Source: Capra hircus
Taxonomy: Eukaryota; Chordata; Mammalia; Artiodactyla; Bovidae
Direction: 5' to 3'
Length of the DNA stretch: 64,000 nt
Assembly: GCF_001704415.2 (NCBI RefSeq)
Contig: NC_030827.1
Coordinates: 44,148,271-44,212,270 of the forward strand
The notes under the pieces are model-generated. The model made no database searches, had not been told where the DNA came from, and was given only the letters and a program-made list of their open reading frames with translations. The translations under genes and the position numbers were made by a program. Below, in pieces: positions 57,240 through 64,000 of the stretch. Numbering within the stretch: position 1 is the stretch's first letter; the number at the start of each line of letters is the position of its first letter.

Positions 57240-57478
57240 CATGGGATATCAGTTCAGTTCAGTTGCTCAGTCCTGTCCGACTCTTTGTAACCCCATGAAT
57301 CACAGCACGCCAGACCTCCCTGTCCGTCACCAACTCCTGGAGTTCACTCAGACTCACGTCCATCGAGTCAGTGATGCCATCCAGCCATCTCATCCTCTGT
57401 CCTCCCCTTCTCCTCCTGCCCCCAATCCCTCCCAGCATCAGAGTCTTTTCCAGTGAGTCAACTCTTTGCATGGGATAT
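57240..57478 (-). mobile_element. BovB 3' tail, minus strand, 10-bp TSD
   Basis: Inverted last 220 bases of BovB (cagttcagttcagttgctca to tgagtcaactctttg). The word catgggatat flanks it at 57240-57249 and 57469-57478; its first four bases could also be BovB, so the true duplication may be shorter. Confidence 0.9.
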
Positions 57479-57521
57479 GGTTACATATAAATTACACATC
57501 TTACACATATAACATCTGAAT

Positions 57522-58221
57522 TAGAATTTTTTTAATCTTAAATTTATTTATTTTAAATGGAGGCTAATTACTTTATAATATTGTATTGGTTTTGCCATAC
57601 ATCAACATGAATCTTCCAAGGTTGTACACGTGTTCCCCATTCTGAACCCCCATCCCACCTTCCTCCCTGTACCATCCCTCAGTGTCATCCCATTGCACCA
57701 GCCCCAAGTATCCTATATCCTGCATTGAACCTGGACAGGTGATTTGTTTCTTATATGATATTATACATGTTTCAATGCCTTTCTCCCAAATCATTCCACC
57801 CTCTCTCTCTACCACAGAGTCCAAAAGACTGTTCTATACATCTGTGTCTCTTTTGCTATCTTGCCTACAGGGTTATTGTTACCATCTTTCTAAATTCCAT
57901 ATATACATGTTAGTATACTGTATTGGTGTTTTTCTTTCTGGCTTACTTCACTCTGTATAATAGGTTCCAGTTTCATCCACCTCATTAGAACTGATTCAAA
58001 TGTATTCTTTCTAATGGCTGAGTAATATTCCATTGTGTGCACGCACCAGAGCTTTCTTATCCATTCATCTGCTGATGGACATCCAGGTTATTTCCATGTC
58101 CTGGCTATTATAAACACTGCTGCGACACATATACCCCAATGTGGGGTACTTGTGTCTCTTTCAATTCTGGTTTCCTCAGTGTGTATGCCCATCAGTGGGG
58201 TTGCTGGGTCATAGAATTTTT
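57522..58221 (-). mobile_element. 5'-truncated L1, minus strand, 10-bp TSD
   Basis: A T-rich tail, then inverted ruminant L1 3' UTR and the end of ORF2 (ggaggctaattactttataa; gtttcatccacctcattaga). The word tagaattttt flanks it at 57522-57531 and 58212-58221. Confidence 0.92.
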
Positions 58222-58675
58222 AAGAGTCCTGGAAATCTGATGTCTTTAAAATTTAATTTTTTCCAAGCATAATTATACAAGTATATGAAATAATGTTTGT
58301 TTGGCTTATATTTGTTCATCTTGAGAGGTTTAGCTAAATTTATTTTAGGATTTTCTATATTACCTTAATAAATCTAACATTTGATTTTTCATTGTTTTCA
58401 TTGTTTATTTTTGTTATCCACATTATAATGGATAAAACACTTTACTCACTTGTCATTATTGTACATTTATTACTCCTTTCATAAAATTCTGCTATGCATT
58501 AGAAGGCATCAAAGTAACATTCAATATGACACTGGAATTTATACTTTTCTATTATAAAACTTTTCTAGTTTGACCTATTAAAATATTTCAAGAATCAAAA
58601 ATATTTTAGAAATATTTCTTTTCCTTTTCAGTGATTAGTGAGTTATATATCCATGTGTTTTGAGCTTAATTCTCC
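58222..58675. other. Unique AT-rich sequence
   Basis: Nothing recognised. Confidence 0.5.
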
Positions 58676-58794
58676 TACCCCCACCACCATTTCAAATATG
58701 TTGAAGTGCTAACCTTAAACACAGAAAGTGAGGGTATTTGGAAGACTGTCTTTATTCAGGGAACAAATTCAATGTTGTCATTAGTGTGGGCTCT
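58676..58794 (+). mobile_element. MLT1-like MaLR LTR, piece 1
   Basis: The text catttcaaatatgttgaagt, then gctaacc and gagggtatttggaagactg matches the 5' part of MLT1-type LTRs. The element is interrupted at 58795 and continues at 59344 and 59898. Confidence 0.55.
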
Positions 58795-59343
58795 CTCTTC
58801 CTAAAAGGACCTTGATAGTTCTGCTTAGGTTGACTAAGCTTTAGATAGATTTCTTCCTAACTCTGGGCCCTGACCTCTCTTTTTAGACATTAAAGAAAGC
58901 TTGCAATTGTAAATTATTTCTGCTCCATTAAGATGTAAATCCTCTCTCAGCCTCTTGCCAGGCTTTTTAACCTTGAAATAACCTTGATTTAGAACTAAGA
59001 ATGTCTTTCCCAAAGATCTGGGAGTCATCCTTTGAAATATAATCATTAAGACAGAGGCCCTATCTCCTAGTCTCCGTGGGAGTGTAGGGACCTGACTTCA
59101 ATAGGCCCCAATTAGCAGATACAGACTGCCTAATCACAGTAGCCAGTGCATCCCCCCCTCCACTAATATCCCTGCCACTGCTTTTTCACTAGCTCACCCC
59201 AGAGCTTAAAAATTCTCTTGCCATTTGTCTCAACAGAGTTGAGTTCAATTTCTCTATTGTAAGAGTCTAGACAACATCTGCAATATCTGTGAATACAATC
59301 TTCTTTGGCCATTCATCCTGTCTGGTGCGGTTTTTACTTAACA
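58795..59343. mobile_element. Probable solo ERV LTR inserted in the MLT1
   Basis: About 549 bases that interrupt the MLT1 and end in CA (cggtttttacttaaca). The word gctct lies on each side (58790-58794 and 59344-59348), a size typical of LTR elements. A TATA-like word (gagcttaaaaattctc) and gttgagttcaatttctctat near its right third look like LTR promoter and R-region text. Its left end does not start with TG, so the left boundary may be damaged. Family unassigned. Confidence 0.45.
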
Positions 59344-59381
59344 GCTCTACTCCAATTTAATTAGACTCTTTCAAATGGGGG
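59344..59381 (+). mobile_element. MLT1-like MaLR LTR, piece 2
   Basis: Thirty-eight bases (gctctactccaatttaatta, gactctttcaaatgggg) fit the MLT1 stretch expected between pieces 1 and 3. Confidence 0.45.
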
Positions 59382-59897
59382 GAAGAAAAGCAATGACAAA
59401 CCTAGAAAGTATATTAAAAAGCAGAGACATTATTTTGCCTCCAAATTCCCTATACTGAAAGCTATGGTTTTTCCAGTAGTCTTGTACAGATGTGAGAAAT
59501 GGACAATGAAAAAAGCTGAGTGCTGAAGAATTGATGCCTTTGAACTGTGGCTCTGGAGAAGACTCTTGAGAGTCCCTTGGACTGCAAGGAGATCAAACCA
59601 ATTAATCATAAAGGCAGTCAATCCTGAATATTCATTGGAAGAACTGATTCTGAAGCTCCAATACTTTGGCCACCAGATGGGAAGGGCCAACTCATTTAAA
59701 AAAAACCCTGATGCTGGGCAAAATTGAAGGCGGGAGGATAGGGGATGACAGAGGATGAAATGGTTTGATGGCTTCACCAAATTAATGGACACTAACTTAA
59801 ACAACCTTCAGGAGAGGGTGAAGGACAGGGAAGCCTGGCGTGCTGCAGTTCATGGGATCTCAAAGAGTCGGACACAACTGAGCAACTGAACAACAAC
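59382..59897 (+). mobile_element. 5'-truncated BovB inside the MLT1
   Basis: Sense BovB from gaagaaaagcaatgacaaac to the 3' end (gagcaactgaacaacaac). The flanks atggggggaagaaaag and atgaagaggggaaagg look like a diverged target-site duplication. All frames are broken. Confidence 0.92.
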
Positions 59898-60201
59898 ATG
59901 AAGAGGGGAAAGGCAGGCACAGAGAGGCAGACATGTACACTGGGAGAATGCCACATGATGATGAAGGCAGAGATCTGAGAGGTGCAGCAGAAGCCAAGAA
60001 ATGTGAAAAATTCCTGCCAAACTACCTGAAGTTAGGAGAGAGGCATTGAACAGACTTCCCATAACAGCCCTCAGAGGGAACTAACCCTGTTGACACCCTG
60101 ATCTTGGACTTCTAACCTCCAGAACTGTGAAAGAAAACATTTCTTTTGTTGAAGCCACACAGTTCATAGTATTTTGTTTCGACAGCCCTAAGAAACTAAT
60201 A
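59898..60201 (+). mobile_element. MLT1-like MaLR LTR, piece 3 (3' end)
   Basis: Clear MLT1 3' part: ctgatcttggacttctaacc, then tccagaactgtgaaagaaaa, gttgaagccacac and the end cagccctaagaaactaata. This is an ancient LTR with no coding sequence. Confidence 0.75.
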
Positions 60202-60426
60202 GGCTTCCCTGGTGGCTCATTGGTAAAAGAATCTGCCTGCCAATTCAAGAGATGCAGGTTCGATCTCTGATTCAGGAAGAACCCCTGGAGAAGGAAATGA
60301 CCCCTATTCTAGATTCTTGCCTGTGAAATCCCATAGACAGAGGAGCTGGGTGGGTTACAGTCCATGGAGTTGCAAAAGAGTTGGACATAACTTTGCAATT
60401 AAGCAACAAAAACAAGGAAACTAATA
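60192..60426 (+). mobile_element. Bov-tA SINE with 10-bp TSD
   Basis: A full sense Bov-tA (60202-60416) is inserted into the last bases of the MLT1. The word gaaactaata lies at 60192-60201 and 60417-60426. Confidence 0.93.
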
Positions 60427-61700
60427 CATTGTATTATGTAGCAATAAGACTTGTAGTTGACAAAGCTAGTCTTGGAGACCTACTGTGCTGCTTCCTGGTT
60501 TGGGAGCTGGGATAAATCTGTAAACTTTCTAAATTTCTATATCTTCAGGGCAATTGAATGACCTAACATTTTGAGAGGGGTTTACTCATGACAGGGATAA
60601 ATAAAATGAAGCATTGTTTTTCATTTGAAAGATTATTTTCTAACGTTAAAGACAGAAATAGCAAAGTTTCTTAAAAAACAAAAAAAATGCAACCAGGATT
60701 AAGTACTCAGCAGTTTTCTTTAAGAAAGGAAAAATCTGGAATTTGAAACATTTCTCCTTTGAATTTTCTACTTTATTAGCGTTTTCCATGGAATTTGTAT
60801 TGTGTTAAGTTTTATCCAATGTACAAAATCTTAAAAGAGCCTATATATTTTCACTCCAAACTAGTTCATTTCACTGATATATAACTCCGTCCCAGTCTCA
60901 GCATAGACGTATAGGTCATTTGTCATCTTTACAACCCTCTCACAAGGAGGGTAGAATCTCCAAATTCTCTTAAGTAGAAACACTTGTCTCTTTATTTATT
61001 TATTTTAAAAAGAGAGCATACACAGAGTGACCTAGAAAACTTATATTTCTATTATAAATCTCAGCCTTTTTATCATCAGTTATGTGCCTTTTTAATACTT
61101 TTTATTAACATTGTGCTTGGTAAAGTAATATGAAAGATAGTATTCAGTTCAAGACTTCTTAAAACAGTATAATTTATAAATGGAGAGGTTTTATAACAAG
61201 GTAATAATTTTATAATAACTTTTTGCTTTTCTATTCCTCAGGAAGAGCTCAGGGAAAATAAACAAGGATCCATTTAAAGTCTGGGTTAGTGCCAGTTTGA
61301 CTAGGTTCCATGCTAGGCAGGGTACCATAATTAAAAGTTACACTAATCAACCATGAAATAAATGGTAATATCAGCAAGTGAAAAAAAGTAAACTTAGAGA
61401 ATTAAAAACAATGGCCTGTTAGGAATAATCAGGTGTGGACCAATGGTTAAGGATGGTAACAAACGGTGAACTGCTTTGTTGTACTTTTCCTATTTTTTAA
61501 TCCCAGGAAACACCTTTTTAAAGGTGAGTTAACATCAGTTTAAGAGTTTTGATAACTTTATGAACAGTAGATCATATCAATATCAATAAACTGAGTGATT
61601 GATTTCAATAATAATGCTAAAAATTATTCATTGAACAAAAGATACAGAGAAGTCACTGGACTGAAGGTGTATTCTTTGATGTACTAATTTCAGTCTCCTT
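60427..61700. other. Unique AT-rich sequence
   Basis: No coding frame and no recognised repeat beyond short A/T runs. Confidence 0.5.
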
Positions 61701-62386
61701 GGTCCTTGGTTGGCATCTGGTCCCATCACTTCATGGGAAATAGATGGGGAAACAGTAGAAACAGTGTCAGACTTTATTTTTTTGGGCTCCAGAATCACTG
61801 CAGATGGTGACTGAAACCATGAAATTAAAAGATGCTTACTCCTTGGAAGGAAAGTTATGACCAACCTAGATAGCATTTTCAAAAGCAGAGACATTACTTT
61901 GCCAACTAAGGTGCCTTTAGTCAAGGCTATGGTTTTTCCAGTAGTCATGTGTGGATGTGAGAGTTGGACTGTGAAGAAGGCTGAGCGCCGAAGAATTGAT
62001 GCTTTTGAACTGTGCTGTTGGAGAAGACTCTTGAGAGTCCCTTGGACTGCAAGGAGATCCAACCAGTCCATTCTGAAGGAGATCAACCCTGGGATTTCTT
62101 TGGAAGGAATGATGCTAAAGCTGAAACTCCATTACTTTGGGCCACCTCATGAGAAGAGTTGACTCACTGGAAAAAAACTCTGATGCTGAGAGGTATTGGG
62201 GGCAGGAGGAGAAGGGGATGACCGAGGATGAGATGATTGGATGGCATCACCGACTCAATGGAAATGGGTTTGGGTGAACTGTGGGAGTTGGTGATGGACA
62301 GGGAGGCCTGGCGTGCTGCGATTCATGGGGTTGCAAAGAGTCGGACATGACTGAGTGACTAAACTGAACTGAACTGGTCCTCGGTT
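61701..62386 (+). mobile_element. 5'-truncated BovB with 11-bp TSD
   Basis: Sense BovB from the MASGPITSW block (ggcatctggtcccatcactt) to the 3' end (actaaactgaactgaact). It is flanked by ggtccttggtt (61701-61711) and ggtcctcggtt (62376-62386), 10 of 11 matching. A young copy. Confidence 0.93.
61857..62162 (+). pseudogene. BovB C-terminal fragment (101 codons)
   Basis: Open over MTNLDSIFKSRDITLPTKV, VVMCGCESWTVKKAERRR and RVPWTARRSNQSILKEI. It ends at a frameshift near 62140, before the Arg-rich box. Confidence 0.85.
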
Positions 62387-62685
62387 AATTAACAACAGCC
62401 TCTTAAAATAGCTATATCAGTCTCTTACTGCACAGATCAAGTTTTAGTTTGTCAAAAATGAATATAATCGAGTGTTGATTGTGATTAATGCAACTTCAGC
62501 TGCAGGAGATGAAAAAGATTCCTTTTCTTCCTCTGTCAGTGGAATACCAGCAAAGATCAAAATAATCTCTGATCCATTACTGTGTAAAGTATTGGTTTTA
62601 ACTATTTTGAAATATTTATTTACACATACTATTTGGTATATTAAGTTTTCCAAGCTTTTTATTAGACATTACAGTAGAAAAGAGG
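62387..62685. other. Unique sequence
   Basis: Short frames on both strands (62444-62653 minus, 62472-62700 plus) overlap and have no recognisable product. Confidence 0.45.
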
Positions 62686-62880
62686 GCTTCCTAGGTGGTG
62701 CTAATGATAAAGAATCTGCCTGCCAATGCAGGTTCATCCCTGGGCTCAGAAGATCCTCTATAGAAGGAAATGGCAACCTGCTCCAGTATTTTTGCCTGGA
62801 AAATTCCACGCACAGAGGAATTTGGTGGACTACAGTCACTGGGCCGCAAAGAGTTGGACATGACTGGGCACAGAGCATGA
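62686..62880 (+). mobile_element. Bov-tA SINE
   Basis: Sense copy (gggcttcctaggtggtgcta; gcctgccaatgcaggttcat; tail gttggacatgactgggcac). It lacks about 15 bases after the box A region. Confidence 0.9.
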
Positions 62881-63690
62881 ACAGATCACACTTATGTATC
62901 TTGCAGAGAAGGAGTGGTGATGGCTAGGGCCTGTAGGGAGCAGAGATACAGTGATGACTTCCAAAAAACTGATATCAAAAGCAGGATTTTGAAAGTGAAG
63001 CGTCACAGGAGCATGCCTGTATCTAGAAGGGAAATAGAATGGCAACAGAGAGACCAACTATATGTTGTTGCCATAGTCCAGATGAGAAATGGTGAGAATA
63101 ATCTGAGATTGTGGCAAAGAATAATGCCAGGTTCAAGAGGCCTGAGACCAGGTGGACATGAAAGAAGAAAGTTATTAGTAAAGGATAGCCCAAGGATTTA
63201 ATTTCAATGGCTATATAAGTAGCAAAGTCTTAACAAAGCACACATAGTGTGCTCTTGCCAAAACAGGTTGGAAGTGAATGCAATTAACTTGCTATGAGAG
63301 ATAATGAGTTTCAGAAACCAGTTCATTATCCAAGATCTACATGAAACTGCTTTTCAGCTTTTTTTTTTTTTTTTAATGAAGCCTAGACATTAAGATTCTA
63401 GGAGAAATTATACTGGGTAGATTTTGAGGGGAATAGATGAAAAATATCTTTAAGTTGTAAGAAGAAAACTCAAATTTCATTAGGCACTTGAAAAGATTTA
63501 TCAGGAAATGTAAATTTGGTCATTTCTCCATCTTTGAGAGCTGTTTGTCAGAGTTACAAGTATATTCACATTTCTTTCTACTATCGTGTAACCAAGTTAA
63601 TTTTTTCCCCATAAATACCCCATCATTGAATACAGAGAAAAATAAACAAATAAACAAAAACATAAAACAACTTTGGTTTAATCTCACTGT
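62881..63690. other. Unique or ancient-repeat sequence
   Basis: The phrase gttgttgccatagtccagat and its surroundings (63060-63180) look like the same unassigned ancient repeat suspected at 36400. A T14 run lies near 63361-63374. No gene seen. Confidence 0.4.
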
Positions 63691-63743
63691 TTTTGTTTTC
63701 TAGAGCTGCTGTAACAAATTACCACATAGTGAGTGGATTAAAA
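63691..63743 (-). mobile_element. MLT1-like MaLR LTR, inverted, left part
   Basis: The text gttttctagagctgctgtaa, then caaattaccacatag and gattaaaacacaaac matches the reverse complement of an MLT1-type 3' end. It is interrupted by a SINE and continues to the window edge. Confidence 0.65.
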
Positions 63744-63825
63744 CACAAACTTTCCTAGTATGGGAACCAAGATCCCACATGCTGCCTGGCACAGCCAAAA
63801 CAAAACAAAAATCCCCCACAAACTT
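63744..63825 (+). mobile_element. CHR-type SINE 3' fragment with 9-bp TSD
   Basis: The 3' part of a CHR-type SINE (gggaaccaagatcccacatg; cagccaaaacaaaac) occupies 63753-63816. It lies between exact copies of cacaaactt at 63744-63752 and 63817-63825. Confidence 0.85.
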
Positions 63826-64000
63826 ACTTTCTTTACTGTAGCTTGGGTGTTCCTTTCTGGTGACTCTTGGGGTGAAGACTTTTTAAGATTGGTGGAGCTC
63901 TCAGCTCACATCACTCTGTTTCTTCTGCCGTCACATCCACTTTTAAAGATGCTTGTGATTACATGAGGCACACCTGGCTCCTTCAAGCCATCCTCCCTAG
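63826..64000 (-). mobile_element. MLT1-like MaLR LTR, inverted, right part
   Basis: Continues the MLT1 text (catcactctgtttcttctgc; cacttttaaagatgcttgtg attacat; ggcacacctggctcc). The element runs off the window. Confidence 0.6.

Noticed and set aside
62472..62927. 151-codon frame as a possible gene
   Set aside because: Its second half is a Bov-tA SINE and the first half has no known similarity and overlaps a frame on the other strand.
1..64000. CRISPR array, phage, plasmid or bacterial defence island
   Set aside because: No regularly spaced repeats, no prokaryotic gene organisation or ribosome-binding sites; all repeated sequence is explained by LINEs, SINEs, LTRs and microsatellites.

Overview
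The window is a stretch of ruminant (bovid-type) nuclear DNA. The diagnosis rests on its repeats: at least seventeen BovB (RTE-class LINE) segments, about fifteen tRNA-derived Bov-tA SINE pieces, Bov-A type SINEs with AGC/GCT repeats, a CHR-type SINE, and many L1 copies with the ruminant 3' UTR. The unique sequence is AT-rich. I see no host protein-coding gene, rRNA, functional tRNA, CRISPR array or bacterial-style operon. Every open frame with a recognisable product belongs to a dead BovB or L1 copy. The species cannot be fixed from the sequence alone.

Layout. 1-1.2 kb is unique. 1.2-14.8 kb is a nested L1 block. An old minus-strand L1 was split three times: by a 5'-truncated minus-strand L1 (1.27-2.71 kb, 11-bp duplication), by a plus-strand L1 that itself carries a BovB segment and adjoins a second L1 3' end (3.2-9.57 kb), and by a minus-strand L1 with both termini, a 17-bp target-site duplication and no middle (10.79-14.57 kb). 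14.8-31 kb is unique sequence dotted with BovB, SINE and old LTR remnants, including a BovB with a 271-codon open reverse-transcriptase frame (27.3-28.1 kb). 31-34 kb is an old L1 missing most of ORF2. 34-39.6 kb is a dense SINE/BovB/L1 cluster with an inverted L1 and a duplicated L1-SINE junction. 42.2-45.9 kb is an old L1 interrupted by a Bov-tA and a minus-strand BovB. 46-51.5 kb is mostly unique. 51.5-54.4 kb is the longest BovB, holding endonuclease, RT and C-terminal regions. 55.6-58.2 kb has three BovB copies, one inside another, and an L1 tail. 58.7-60.4 kb is an old MaLR (MLT1-like) LTR containing another LTR, a BovB and a flanking SINE. The window ends in a second MLT1-like LTR containing a CHR SINE.

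How the parts relate: the autonomous L1 and BovB families supplied the reverse transcriptase. The SINEs are non-autonomous: Bov-A types share their 3' end with BovB, and CHR and Bov-tA are tRNA-derived. BovB makes up about 14 kb (roughly 22%) of the window by my boundaries. All copies are disabled by truncation, frameshift, stops or lost RT aspartates. I did not find a previously undescribed system. The most interesting leads are the internally deleted L1 whose junction lies beside a candidate splice acceptor (10.8-14.6 kb), long frames antisense to that L1 5' UTR, an in-frame BovB-L1 chimeric ORF (4.84-5.14 kb), and an inverted BovB resembling twin priming (49.5 kb). Family names are from recognition by eye, and boundaries without a target-site duplication are good to about 10-30 bases.
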